Assembly (NCBI GenBank): GCA_036768485.1
Contig: JAVLUZ010000273.1
Span: 1,855,669 to 1,919,668 of the forward strand
DNA length: 64,000 nt
From: Mermis nigrescens
Lineage: Eukaryota > Nematoda > Enoplea > Mermithida > Mermithidae
Direction of reading: 5' to 3'
Shown here: in pieces, positions 43,150 through 54,739 of the stretch
Numbering within the stretch: the stretch's first letter is position 1
Layout of the letters: each line of letters opens with the position of its first letter
Made by a program: the position numbers and the translations under genes
The notes under the pieces: model-generated
The model's input: the letters and a program-made list of their open reading frames with translations, nothing else
Told to the model about the DNA's origin: nothing
Database searches by the model: none

Positions 43150-43800
43150 CTGTCCAACGGTGTTAACCACTTAACTCTGCAGTGTAAACTAGCCGAAAAC
43201 AATAAGAAAAAGCTTTTTAAACCGCATTTTGCTAAATATCTCGAATCGTAGCAGTTGAACTCGCGATTATTGGCAATGTCCTTACTGACCCTAATGTAGA
43301 ATTTAAAGGAAATTCACGGATTGGTTCTTGTTATACGGTAGTCCAAAAATATCCTATCCGTAATATTAAATTTTGGGTTTTTTCCATTTTCAGAGGAACA
43401 GCTTGAGTGTTACTCCCGAAATTTTACTCCTAGGGTTTGCTGAATCTCCGATTCCGAACTGACTTATCAAAATTCCTGGACTGCTACCTAAAATAGCTAC
43501 AAAACGGGTTAACAATATATTACGGAAGGTTATAAAAAACATGACTAATCAATGAGGAGGGAGCTCGGTCGCAGCATGCCAAATTAAATATACCAACTTA
43601 TGAAGGCTCACTGTAAACAACGTGCGTGCGATACAATGTAAATCAATTGAAAGCAGCAAACACACGGCTTTCAAAAATGCTTACACGATTACATATATCT
43701 CTATTTCTAACGCTTAATTTTGCATGGAACCTTTGGCATTTGCTTACAATGCGGGCAAACTTTTAAGTTTTTGCCCAGTTTACAAGGCCCTCTTCTTGTC
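43150..43800 (+). repeat. Family K dispersed repeat, copy K1
   Basis: Shares an ordered set of words with 56935-57540 in the same orientation: GTTAACCACTTAAC, CTAAATATCTCGAATCG, CTAATGTAGAATTTAAAGG, AGTGTTACTCCC, GGGTTAACAAT and GTGCGTGCGAT. Both copies use GTAAAC/GTTTAC words as in family C. No ORF. Confidence 0.5.
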
Positions 43801-43980
43801 ACACGAGCATGAAAATGAAGTGAGAAACTATAGTAAAATGATCAAAATGACATGATTCATTGTAAAATGATTAAAGAAATCTGCTGATCTGAAATTTTCA
43901 ATTCGTTGAGTGTATTGAGTTAAAATAGGTGTTGGTCATCATTTATATCTATCCTTCTTGCAAGTGGGGAGCGAAGCGAC

Positions 43981-44195
43981 CATAGGTGGGAAGCACCAAA
44001 ATCTGGGGGGCAAGATTTTTCAAAGGTCGAAAAATTGTCTTAAAAATAGTGGTAATGGCGAAGAAACACCATTTTTCAATGTTTCTCATCGAGCACTATC
44101 CCTTGACATCAAAAAATTGAGGAAAAAAACAAAAAAGGGGTTATTCGGCCTTCTATGGGGGGCTGCATACCTCGAACCCCCCACGCCCACGTGTG
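43981..44195 (+). mobile_element. Family A MITE (hAT-like), copy A5
   Basis: 215 bp, CATAGGTGGG to CCCACGTGTG. Flanking 8-mers GAAGCGAC and GAAGCGAT match at 7 of 8. It lies 220 bp upstream of the Abitram start codon. A 100-residue ORF over it is repeat-derived. Confidence 0.87.
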
Positions 44196-44415
44196 GAAGC
44201 GATCCATTTGCAAAAAAGATCGATCTAGCAAAAGGGACAGCGAAGCGCCCCTTCTGCTAGTAGTCTGAATTAATAAGGTGTGGTACAAAATGTTTAAAAT
44301 GCATCTGTGTGTTTGAACTTCTGCGCTCTTTGATGTTTGATGTTTGTTCGAAAGTCTGTAACTCCAGTAGGAGATAATCCTTTAGCTTTTTCTTCCGTGA
44401 AAAAGCCCGTTATTC

Positions 44416-44772
44416 ATGATTGTGAATGCTGATGAGTTGATAAATCGTTCAGCAATCTTTTCATGTTTTGAGGTCGATTCTATCGTGGCATTGCCAATGT
44501 ATCCTAGCGTAGTTGAAAGATATTTCAAACGCTTGTTTGCTTGCGATGTGGCCGAAAAGCCGTCTGAAGACATTTCTTTAATGTTTCATTCCAACAACGT
44601 CTGCGCACTGACTCTGGCTCATGGACACCCTATTTTAAACGAGCACAAGCTAATAGAAAGTGTTGATTTCCGTGTTACGGAAAAGACGGATCGGTTAAAT
44701 AATAAAATATCCGGAAAAGCTAAGCGGGGTTGTCAATTTCTTACTGCTTTATCACCGGTCTGTATTGTTAAG
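44416..44772 (+). CDS. ABITRAM: Abitram exon 1
   Basis: 119 codons from ATG to donor GTGAGT. It holds the ERYF motif and GKAKRGCQFL. The frame upstream of the ATG has no clear acceptor, so this is taken as the first coding exon. Confidence 0.9.
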
Positions 44773-47529
44773 GTGAGTCTGGGATGGGAACATATACGAT
44801 ATTTATTACTGTTGAGCAATCTATGACTTGTAAAAGTTATTGTAGTACTCATACATGTAATTGCTCGAAATTATGGGTGGGGTGCATAGGTAAGCAGCAC
44901 CAAGATTCTGGGGGTGCAAGATTTTTTAAAGGTCAAAAAATGTTCTTGAAAATGGTGTAATGACGAAAAAACATTATTTTTAACGTTTCTTATCGAGCAC
45001 TAGCCATTGGCATAAAAAATTGCACTCCCCCCAGAATTTTTTTGCTGTCCACGTATGGGTACCACCCTTCCACGCATACGTGTGGTGGGGAGTACCCGGC
45101 CATTTTAAGGAGGGGGTGAATGACCTTCGAATTTTGGAGGCCAAGAACGGCTAAAAACACCTAAAAATGGCCAAAAATCGCAACTTTTTCCAAAAATAAA
45201 GTCAAAAATTTTTTTGGCTTGGGGGGATTAGAAATTTTCTGGCTTCGGAGAAGGAGGGAACGACCAACTTGGTTGGGGATCCCTCATTCCCCTTGTAACA
45301 CGTATTATAGTACTTAAAAGCTTCATAATGTGGGCCTTTTGGAGTCTTCGTCGAAGTCGGCCCCTCATCGTTCTCCAAAATTTGAGTTTTTGATCCTTCC
45401 TGATTTTTTTGTCCCTTTCGAAAGACTCAATTTTTTATCGCAAATCAGTTTATTGTACTTATATGTACGACTGTGAAAAATTTTTATTTCTTCAGATTTT
45501 CTAAAATGGAATGTTCCGCTCTTTTGACCTAATTTCCATAAAAGACCGACCCCCCCCCCAAAATTTTAGCCATTTAGACGTGGTAGCGGCTTTGAAGGTT
45601 CAAGCGCAGATTGCTTTATTTCTTACGTCTGCAATATGTATACAAAGTAATAAGTGTGAGTACCTTACTGATCAGTCTGGGGAGAGATACTTGGGGATGA
45701 ATGAACTAAACTTCCCAGTTTCATCGAATGTGTTCAATTTTGGTCTACTGCTATTTAGACATGCACAGCTTGTGAATTCTGGGTGGTGAAACTTTCAAGT
45801 GCTTTTTTGGGCCCAAGAAATGGCGTATATGCGTTAAAAACATCATTTTTCGGCTTTTCTGACGATGCACTATCTCTCTAGAGCATAAAAATATTAAAAA
45901 AATCCGAAAGAAATCAAAAAGTCGAACAAATTGAACTGAATATAGTCAAAACATCCGTATATAGCGCCAAACGCCGAAAATTTGACACTTTTGAGCAAAT
46001 AGGTAGCTAAAAACACTTTAAAAACCCTTCTCTACGAATTTACAGGAAATTTTTGGAAACTTTCGAAAAATCGCGAATTCGCGTGGGGTGGAAATTTTTC
46101 CATGGAGGGGGAAACCTCCTCCAACCACCCCCCTCTAAGATCATGTATGCTCCTATTTGTCGTGTCTTTTTGTGTTTTGTTAAATTTAAGCGAACAACGT
46201 TGTAAGGTTCTGCGCAACAAGAGATGATAGGTCAGTCTTGAATTGATGTCTTAAGTTGACAATTTTGCCTGCGTCAGACTTTATTTGACATTTTGTTCCA
46301 TTTTCAGTCGTCGAATTTAGTATTGCAGTATTGGACGTTTGACTTTTTGCGAAATTCTTCTTTCGTGCGATGTCTTTTATAATTCGTTTTATTATTCCGG
46401 ATGATTGATTTTCATTATGTACGCATGCTCCCGCGCTGAGTTTTCCTAGCGAGTATTCACAGAGTGAGATTTTGCATCTAGTCAAAGACTATTTACTCAT
46501 GTATAGTGCGTTTTTTTGTATTTTTGCAATTTTTTAGTTCATTTTTGTAACTCCCTTTAAATACTCCTACCGACTGTGTAGTTTCTTTTAAAATTTGCTC
46601 CTATTGTTATCTAAATTTATAATTTCGTATTGTATGAGGAAGAATTTGTCCTTTGTATTAAAACGGGCAGAGTCACTAATATTCCAGGCGAGCAGTTGAC
46701 ATGTAGCACATGTAATTGTTCAAAATTCAGGAATGGTGTAGCAAACTTTGTTTTCAGATTTCCATCTGAAATTTTCCGGTTTTTGCTGCATTATGCTGAA
46801 AGAAGGCTTGGGTCTGGTTAAAAACTGAAAGTAGCAATTTTTCGATAGCCGATGTCAATTTTGTCTTAAATTCGGACGGGTATAGATTCCCAAATATGCC
46901 TCTTGTGCTGCATGTATGACGCGAAATTGTATACATGTAATACACTCTCAAGTCTCAAGCATTTCTATTATAGTCTGTTCTGTTCCAAACAGCACATTTT
47001 CGCTTTACGGCTTATTACTGTAACACAACGTTTTAGTTTTTATGTTGTTGCGGCAGTTTGCTAGATGCGCCACGTGTTAAGCAAAGCATATTAAACATGA
47101 ATACGATGAGTGTAAAGCAACCAGCTGCTACGAGGGCATAATTGGAGAAGCCATCCGAGCAGTGCAAAACTAATACAGTAATTAGAATTTAGCGCAAATG
47201 GACCGTTTGGAATGGAATAGACTTAAGTTCTTTATTTCAATTTTTCATCTTTACAGTGTTGTGACGGAACCAGTTACGTTATTCGGGGTTGCCTGAATTC
47301 AAAATTAATCGAATGTAATGCGAATCTTGTTGAAAGGCCAAATTTACTCGCTGAAAAACCTCAGACCAATGGATATATTGCGTTGATTATGCCAACGTCG
47401 AAGAATGATCTAAGTCGATTGCTATCCTTAGAGCAGTACGAGAAATTGCGAGCAAAGAGAGCTCATTTGAAATCTGAATGTGAACAGATGCCTGAAAGCA
47501 AAATTTGCAAAGCAGACGGTGACTGTTAA
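44416..47529 (+). CDS. ABITRAM: Abitram (FAM206A/Simiate) protein, two exons
   Basis: Exons 44416-44772 and 47257-47529 join in phase 0 to give 209 residues (human protein 181). Conserved parts: SVVERYFKRLF near residue 32, a NNVCALTLAHGHPIL segment, ISGKAKRGCQFLTALSPVC before the splice, and CLNSKLIECN, EKPQTNGYIALIMP and LSLEQYEKL after it. The fold is lipoyl/biotinyl-like (GcvH type). In mammals Simiate binds actin and DNA and affects filopodia and dendrites; that is family knowledge. The N-terminus is about 25 residues longer than human, so a later Met at LPMYPSVVERYF is possible. The intron is 2.5 kb and full of repeats. Splice borders AAG|GTGAGT and TTTACAG|TGT are canonical. Confidence 0.93.
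44886..45300. repeat. Family A remnant (A6) followed by family O, in the Abitram intron
   Basis: 44886-45060 starts CATAGGTAAGCAGCACC and keeps the family A core but ends in a mixed order. 45085-45300 is family O (GGGGGTGAATGACCTTCG ... GACCAACTTGGTTGGGG). Confidence 0.55.
45770..46150 (+). repeat. Family Q repeat in the Abitram intron
   Basis: Complete-looking copy: GGTGGTGAAACTTTC, GTCGAACAAATTGAAC, AACGCCGAAAATTTG, CGCGAATTCGCGTGGGG and a C-rich end. It is the best guide to the family. Confidence 0.6.
47257..47529 (+). CDS. ABITRAM: Abitram exon 2 (last)
   Basis: 90 codons plus TAA after CTTTACAG. Encodes IRGCLNSKLIECNANL and KPQTNGYIALIMP, ending in a Lys/Glu-rich tail. Confidence 0.93.
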   Translation, partial: CCDGTSYVIRGCLNSKLIECNANLVERPNLLAEKPQTNGYIALIMPTSKNDLSRLLSLEQYEKLRAKRAHLKSECEQMPESKICKADGDC

Positions 47530-47878
47530 CTTGCGGAACAGAATGTTTGATGTTAATATTGCGATAACTTTTTGAGATTACTGATGTTTGGTTGAATTGA
47601 TGCTAACAATCTGATTCGTTCGATTTTGATTTTTATCGTCGCTTGCGCCTATTCAATCGATTTTGTTCTTTTTGATAAAGCTTATAATCATTAGGGTCTT
47701 TGTTTGACAGTTCTTAGATTGTTCGTTTTCGAAGGTTTTGAAGATATTTGAAAATGAAATTAATCATGTATGTTCGAGACATTTGCAACCTGTAATAATA
47801 ATTAGGGTTTTGAATCGTTATCTTTAGAATTTTCAAATTTTTTACGATTATGAGATGAAGATTGCATATATTCCAGCA

Positions 47879-47884
47879 AATAAA
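47879..47884 (+). promoter_or_regulatory. AATAAA polyadenylation signal of Abitram
   Basis: Canonical hexamer about 350 bases after the stop codon. Confidence 0.5.
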
Positions 47885-48069
47885 ACATGATAGACGCAAT
47901 GAACTCAGCAACTACAGCTTGTATTGTACTACATACCTTGTAAATATTCCTTGAAATGCGTGCATACCTACCAATCACGCATTACTTGCAAGCACCTAAC
48001 CTTTGTGAAAGACTACGCAGGTCGCCTGTAGTACCACTTTGATAGATTTTAAAAATGATGCTAATTGAC

Positions 48070-48237
48070 GTCGGCTGACGGACGTACCCACACATGGCCT
48101 GGGGATATGCACCCCTTGAATTCAAGTTTTGATGCCAACGGACAGTGCTCGATGAGAAACGTTGAAAATGGCGTTTTTCGCCATACCACCATTTTTTGAC
48201 CTCTGAAAAATCTTGCACCCCCAGAATTTGCTGCTGC
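48070..48237 (-). mobile_element. Family A MITE, copy A7, shortened
   Basis: Reverse orientation; begins CACACATGGCC and ends near TTTGCTGCTGAACTATG. It lacks about 70 bp of the core. Confidence 0.6.
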
Positions 48238-48285
48238 TGAACTATGTGTACGTACCTACATAACCTATGTATGTACATATACCTA

Positions 48286-48524
48286 AAGCCTGGTTCAGAA
48301 GTAAAAGACGGCGATATCGACAATTTTTGTCGGCGATATCGCCGATTTTACCGATTCAGTCGGGAAAGTCGTCGATATCGCCGACAAAAATCGGGAAAGT
48401 CGGCGACATCGCCGACGATAGTCGGCGATATCGCCGACTGAAAATCGTAAGAATCGGGGATATCGCCGACAAAAATCGGTAAAGTCGGCGATATCGCCGA
48501 CTGAAATCGGGAAGTCGGCAATAG
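48286..48524. repeat. Family P: array of CGGCGATATCGCCG palindromes, copy 1
   Basis: About eight spaced copies of a perfect palindrome whose full form is GTCGGCGATATCGCCGAC, joined by AAAATCGG(G)AAA spacers. The left end AAGCCTGGTTCAGA recurs in reverse as the right end of copy 2. The multiple small ORFs over it are artefacts. Confidence 0.8.
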
Positions 48525-48949
48525 ATACAAACATAATGACCAGCACAATAGAACACACACCGACTAAAATCGGGAAAGTCGGCAATAGGTACATACATAA
48601 TTTTTAACGCGTACCCTTTGTTTTTAGCCCAAACAGGTACTCCAGAAAAAATTTTGCTTTCCACCCCTCCCCCCATAATTTTTTTACTGTGCATGTCTGC
48701 GGCCAAGTCAGAAATTTTCTGGGAAAAATAGGGCAGAAATAAGGACAAAAGGTGATAAAAATCGCAATTTTTTCACAAGTGTCTGAATTTTGTTCTTAAT
48801 CATGAATTGTGGTACAATTGGCGCTAATTTGACTTTTCTAGCAATTCTTCAGTCGTTTTTGGCCCTAAAAACAAAAAAAATTTCGACCTTATGGTTCCGG
48901 CTGACCACCCAGATTGATCATGCTATGCATCTATGGTCTGGAGGCTCTG

Positions 48950-49480
48950 AGCCACACGTGGGCGTGGGGGTTCGGGTGTATGCACCCCCAGAAGGCAAAA
49001 TACACAACATGAAAACCAGAATACCTCCCAGAAATCGATTTTCGATTTTTTTAAAGCATTTTTCGCGATTTTTTGATGCCAATGGATAACGCTCGATGAG
49101 AAATATCGAAAAATGGTGCTTTTTCGCCCTACCACCATTCTTAAGACCACACTCTGGGCGTGGGGGGGTATGCACCCCCCAGAAACCAAAATACCCCCCC
49201 CCCAGAAATCAAAATACCCCCCCCAGAATTCAATTTTTGAAAATTTTTTTCGTTTTTTTCGCAATTTTTTGATGCCAATGGATAGTGCTTGATGAGAAAC
49301 GTCGAAAAATGGTGTTTTTATCGCCATACCACCATTTTTAAGGCCATTTTTCGACCTTCAAAAAAATCTTGCACCCCCCCCAGAATTTTCTTGCTGCCCA
49401 CGTATGCTTAAGACCATTTTTTGACCTTTTAAAAATTTTTACACTTCCCTCAGAATTTTCGTGCTGCCCACGAATGCTCT
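48950..49480 (-). mobile_element. Two and a half family A MITEs in tandem (A8, A9 and a fragment)
   Basis: A8 is about 48955-49142, A9 is about 49150-49413, and 49410-49480 repeats only the CCATTTTTTGACC ... CTGCCCACG end. All are in the same orientation, head to tail, suggesting insertion of copies into copies or unequal exchange. Confidence 0.6.
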
Positions 49481-49589
49481 GGGCCCCCAATCTGAGAGTC
49501 CCCTAAAAATCAATTGACCTCGGAATTCAATGTTTAATGCGATTTTTGGCATTTTGGCCTCATTGGACGTGTAGGTACGTACATACATA

Positions 49590-50690
49590 CAAATATGCAA
49601 TAGCAAAAAGTGTCCAGATGTGTGCAGAAAAGTCAGTTGAGTATCGCAGCTATTTAAAATTCATGACGGAAGATAGTAATGCAACGGGGGCGCCGCCTCC
49701 CACCGTTACGTGAGCAAAATTTTACCCGCACCGGTTTCCCGGATTTTCCACTCTGATTCGCGTGTGTAGTATTAATCGACTACTCGGGCTCTTGCTCACA
49801 ACTGCACAAAGTATTAAATAATATTGAGAAAGAATGAAACATCAACGTCACGGGTTAAACTTCAAAGTAGGCATTTCTAGCCGTGTAGTAGCTGCTACAG
49901 TAAGCAGTATAAGTTTTTCCGTACTCGCAGCTAAAAGAACGTAATATGTGTTAATCAGTAGGATTTGTTATGGATTCAGGCACCTAGATTGATGGTAGGT
50001 ACAAACCTATATGTGTACTTTATGATGATCTACATGAAGAGCTACCTACGTGCTTAACCCTAGTAATACTATGGGTAGTAACGCCGTTCTAGTGCGGCAG
50101 TTTTTTTCATGTTTTCTTGGCTAATTTAGGGTCTTATGAGCTGAAATTGAAAATATTCTATTTTTTTGGCCGTAGAATTGTTTTTTTCAAGCGCCAGGAA
50201 AGCAATTCCATTCAGTTTTTGAGAATTTCGATATTTTTTGCTTTTGACTGAGCTGATCCGCATGTAGTGATATTTTTGTTCCTAAACTAATTACTGTAGC
50301 GCTTTATAAATGATAAGTAAGCAGTGTTGCTAGATTGGTAGTTATGCACGCACGTTTAGGTAGGTACCATCTATGCAATACTAGAACTCCGATGGAGTGG
50401 TCGCGATAAAATATTCCACTCAGCGGCTCTGCGGTGCCAATGTTATTGATTTTTAGTCACGTGACTTGCCGCCATATTGTATTTCCAAAGATTTTCATCC
50501 CTTATTTTTAGCAGTAAAACTAACAATTATGAAAAACAAGGTATATTTTTGTGCTCAGCGTACTGAGAGCTTTCAGAATTGTATACTTTTATTGCATAAT
50601 TTGAGTATGAACTGAGTTCTAACCCATGGGAAATTAAGATATGCCCAACCCATGGTATTAGCAGGGCTAAGACACGATTTCCGAGAGGGT
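49590..50690. other. Intergenic sequence, little recognised
   Basis: Mostly unique-looking AT-rich DNA. 50085-50250 is weakly like family G (GGCTAATTTAGGGTC, GTGCGGCAG). No gene was seen. Confidence 0.45.
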
Positions 50691-50696
50691 CGACCA

Positions 50697-52838
50697 AAGT
50701 CATGATAAGTTGACAAAAAAAGTTTCTCGGAAAATTTGATATATGGGTCAGTTTTTTGAGTTAAGAATCATGGCGACATTCATTTTTCATAAAAACGAAT
50801 ATTCATCGAGCTACAGTAATCCAAAGTTTGAAAATTTGGTTATTTTTACGAAATTCTTGTAATTTTGTATAAACTCAGTTTTCTACCGTTACACTGATGA
50901 CAGAGCAGTAAAATTTGGTGTGATCATGGGGCCATATGTCTTTAATAAGAAGAATTTAAAATTAGAATTTTTTCGCATTTTGTGCGCTTTACACAAAAAT
51001 GTAAAGTCAAATTTTTCGGCTATTTTTTAACATTTGTTTTTACATTAATCGTGCCCAGTCAGTCAATCTTTGAGAAGCACTAAAAATATTTACTGTGCAT
51101 ACGTGCGCACATGTGCAAAGTCAAATTTTTAGTGAATTTTTTAAACTTTTTTTTGACATTAATTCAGCCCATTGCACTAAAAATATTTAGTACATGTATA
51201 AATATTTTTATATACACTACCCTATAAATATTTTTATCAAACTTTGCATTAAAAATACATATATCTATGTGCAAAGTTTAAAAAATTGTGATATGCTCTT
51301 TAATCTATGACATTTTCAGTCGGTTTTTTGGAATTAAATTTACGTTAATTAGTCCATAGCCTGTTCAAAATTTATATTTTTTCATTTACACAAGTTGACA
51401 GTGAATCGAGATATCATCGAAATTCGAATAGCTTATACACTTTGTTTCCCAAAACCTTGCAGCTACAATTGGTAGCTTGAGCTTCAACTGCATTGCAAAC
51501 CATACACACAATTTAGATAAATTCGCTGCAAATGTTTTTAGAAACAGACTATAGTAACATTAAAAATATTTTTAGGGCATAAATTCAACGTTAGGTAAAG
51601 CTGTAGAGGATGCTCAAAAATAATTCAGTTTTCATACGAAAAGCGGTATTGCTGTTTGAATAAAATGTAAGGCTGGGATAAAATTTTTCTTTACACTTTG
51701 GTAAAGTGCAAGTAATGCATAAAATTCTTAATTCTATATCTTTCATTGTATTTTATAATGAACGAGCAAAAATATTTGAACATTAAACTGCTTGGGCAGG
51801 ATTAATGACAAAAAAACTATTCACTAAACATTTGACTTTGCGTATTTGTGTCAAGTGCAACAAATGTAAAAAAATAAAAATTCAATGAATTTCTGACAGA
51901 TTGTTTATGACTCTATATTTGTACCAAAAACTGCTGCTCAGTTTCAAATGTTAGGCAAACAAATTGACAACAAAATGGGTTTTTTGAGATAGATTGCGTA
52001 AAACTGTTCAGTTGATGTTCAACTTTTCACAGAAAGGATATTGCAATTTTATTTAACTTTACACGTAGGTTGGGGGCATGTGTAGATGTAATCGTTATAA
52101 ATATTTTTAGTGTCTCTTAAAAATTGACTGTATGGGCTGAATTTATGTTACAAAAAATTTAAAATTAACCAAAAATCTGATTTTACACATTTGTGTAAAG
52201 TGCAACAAGCGCGTAAAAACTATAATTCTATGAATTTATGAAAGTTCGTGTATGACTCTATATTCGCATCAAAAATTGCTGCTCGGTATCAAATAATACA
52301 CAAGCAAACTTAAAAATCAAAATGAATTTTTCGAAAACATTGGGAAAAGCTGTTCACTTGATAATCAAACTTCGTATAGAAAGGGTATCGCAATTTTTAT
52401 TAAACTTTACACATATGTTGGGGACATGTGCGCACGTACGCACAGTAAATATGTTTAGTGCTTCTCAAAGATTGACTGACTGAGCACGATTAATGTAAAA
52501 ACAAATGTTAAAAAATGGCCGAAAAATTTGACTTTACATTTTTGTGTAAAGCGCATAAAATGCGAAAAAGTTCTAATTTTAAATTTTTATCATTAAGCAC
52601 ATATGGCCATATGATCACACCAAATTTTACTGCTCTGTCATTAGTGTAACGGTAGAAAACTGAGTTTATACAAAAGTACAAAAATTTCGTAAAAATAACC
52701 AAATTTTTAAACTTTACCACTGTAGCTCGATGAATATTCGTTTTTATGAAAAATGAATGTCGCCATGATTCTTAGCTTGAATAACTGACCCATATATCAA
52801 ATTTTCAGGGAAACTCTTTTTTCAGCTTATCATGACTT
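50697..52838. mobile_element. Element N: 2.1-kb foldback element with about 430-bp inverted arms
   Basis: The left arm (50697 to about 51130) and right arm (about 52410 to 52838) are inverted and largely alike. They share AAGTCATGATAAG at the tips, then TTTGATATATGGGTCAG, GAATATTCATCGAGCTACAG, GATCACACCAAATTTTACTG (right-arm sense), TTGACTTTACATTTTTGTG and ACTGTGC..ACGTGCGCACATG. Inside, 51825-52520 holds direct repeats of about 350 bp starting around TTTTACACATTTGTGTAAAG. There is no coding capacity and no target duplication I could confirm. Superfamily unknown. Confidence 0.7.
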
Positions 52839-52959
52839 GTGTACAAGGAGGTCGATTTTATAAGAAACTAGTTGAGCTGCCCGGCGTTGCCCGGGCTGAA
52901 CTTAGGCCTGATAGCAATATGGAATTAATACGTCTCTTGTATTTTTTATTTTTCAAGAC

Positions 52960-53375
52960 TTTTGATGTTTTTGGGATATTTCTAAAAAAATTGTTGGTAC
53001 AAACCATATTTTATTTTTTGGATTTTTTTCAAATGTCTTTTGTCAACCATTGTTTTGATCAAATCCATATTTTTGACGTTACAGAATGGTTTTGAAAATT
53101 GTTTAGCCATAATCATATTTTTGATGTTCTGGGGTGTTCTGGAAATTTTTTTAATAAAACCCATATTGTTGATGTTTTGGGATGTTTTGGAAAATTTTTT
53201 TCGTCAAACCATATTTTTGATGTTTTAGGATGTTTTGGAAAATTTTTTTAATCAAACCCATATTTTTGATGTTTTGGGATGTTTTGGAAAATTTTTTCCG
53301 TCAAACCATATTTTTGATGTTTTAGGATGTTTTGAAAAATCTTTTCGGTCAAACCATATTTTTGATGTTTTAAAA
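52960..53375. repeat. Tandem array, unit about 49 bp
   Basis: About eight copies of a unit containing CAAACCATATTTTTGATG and TTTTGGAAAATTTTTT, most regular from 53160 to 53370. Confidence 0.85.
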
Positions 53376-53458
53376 ATTTCTTGTTTGTTGTAGCAAAGGG
53401 TGTCATATATCACGTGATATGTTATAGCTGATGGTTTCTCCTATCTTATATCACTGCA

Positions 53459-53825
53459 TGTTATGGCACAGACAGGGTATCTATACCAAACCTATCTTAT
53501 AGCATTGCCTATCTCGTAGCACAGGGTATCTTATATCCCATACTATCTTATAATATTGCCTATCTTGCAGCTCGGGGTATCTTATATCACTTCCTATCTT
53601 ATAGCATTGCCTATCTTGTAGCACGGGGTATCTTTTATAACGTTCTATCTTATAGCATTGCCTATCTTGTAGCACGGGGTGTCTTATATCACGTCCTATC
53701 TTATAGTATTTCCTATCCTGTAGCACAGAGTATCTTATATCACGTCCTATCTTATAGCATTGCTTATCTTGTTGCACATAGTATCTCATACCATGCCTAT
53801 CTTATAAAATTGCCTATGTTATAGC
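53459..53825. repeat. Tandem array, 51-bp unit
   Basis: About seven copies of a unit made of CTATCTTATAGCATTGC, CTATCTTGTAGCACGGGG and TATCTTATATCACGT. Because 51 is a multiple of three, the minus strand reads as a 17-residue repeat (RYPVLQDRQCYKIGRDI) over 53481-53789. It is taken as a repeat artefact, not a gene. Confidence 0.9.
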
Positions 53826-54271
53826 ATCATTTGGTTGAACCCGTATTTTGATGTTTCACAGTGCCCACCAATGCTATAACATATAACAATGTACATAGTG
53901 TCGCCAGGCATGCTCCTCTTGGCCGGGGTATCCCTATACAAACAGTATAAACTAATTTTTGAAAAAAATAGCAAAAAATCGGCCATCTCCCGAAATCGTG
54001 GAGGCTTATAGCACAGGGGCCAAACCCTACTCCTTCTCTGCCCAGGGCCAATGGGTGCGTTTGTCGAAATTTCAAGATCGCTACGGCTCCTTCCCCCATT
54101 GGACCGACCTCGGCCCAAAATATCAGCCCACCAAATTTCATTGGGCCGGAGCCAACCCGGCACAAACATACGAACATACATACATACATACAAACAAACA
54201 AACTTTCAAAAATATATAGTAGATCGTGTCTTAAACAACAGCATACTAGCGCATACTTCAATGCACCAAAA

Positions 54272-54605
54272 ATCGGCGATATCGTAGAAAAATAGGATGG
54301 GTTTCTTTTCTTACGGTTTTAGTCGGCGACATCGCCGACAAAAATCGAAAGAAAGTCGGCGATATCGCCGATAAAAATCGGGAAAGTCGGCGATATCGCC
54401 AACTAAAAATCGGGAAAATCGTAAGAGTTGACGATATCGCCGACAAAAATCGGGAAAGTCGTGAGAATCGGCGATATCGCCGTAAAAAATCAGGGAAGTC
54501 AGCGATATCGCCGACTAAAAATCGGGAAAATCGGGGCACTTCTGAACCGGGAAAAAGTGTCGGCGATGTCGGCGATATCGCCGATTTTTACCTCTGAACC
54601 GGGCT
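54272..54605. repeat. Family P: array of CGGCGATATCGCCG palindromes, copy 2
   Basis: About nine spaced palindromes with AAAATCGGGAAAGTCG spacers. The right end is TCTGAACCGGGCTT, the reverse of the left end of copy 1. Confidence 0.8.
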
Positions 54606-54739
54606 TAAAGCGGGTTATGCTAAGGTACATAGGTAACATACACAGTAGGTGCCGGACAAGCGCATGTCTTGTATGTGCAAAACAAGATTATAGCAGACGT
54701 GCAAGGCTACGGAGAAACTTTTCCGGGGTAAGTAAAGAC

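Larger units (their letters stand above)
52862..54228 (+). repeat. Composite dispersed element with CCCGGCGTTGCCCGGG start and CATACATA tail
   Basis: It opens with AGCTGCCCGGCGTTGCCCGG, a head seen in many insect dispersed repeats, and closes with GGCACAAACATACG, CATACATACATACA and CAAACAAACAAAC before ATATATAGTAGAT. Two tandem arrays fill the middle. An 86-codon + frame at 53959-54219 (RYGSFPHWTDLG, KYQPTKFHWAGANPAQTY) lies at its 3' end and is probably part of the repeat. Class not determined. Confidence 0.5.

Noticed and set aside
43958..44260. 100-residue + strand ORF upstream of Abitram
   Set aside because: It coincides with the family A MITE A5, and similar ORFs appear over other family A copies.
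46186..46485. 99-residue minus-strand frame in the Abitram intron (LCEYSLGKLSAGACVHN...)
   Set aside because: It reads somewhat like protein but has no ATG start, no recognisable family and no clear splice sites. It might be a mobile-element remnant.
48286..48524. CRISPR-like spaced repeats
   Set aside because: This is animal nuclear DNA; the spacers are themselves repeated and the repeat is a perfect palindrome in a dispersed family.
53481..53789. 102-residue repeat protein on the minus strand
   Set aside because: It is the in-frame reading of a 51-bp tandem array; no sign of selection can be judged here.
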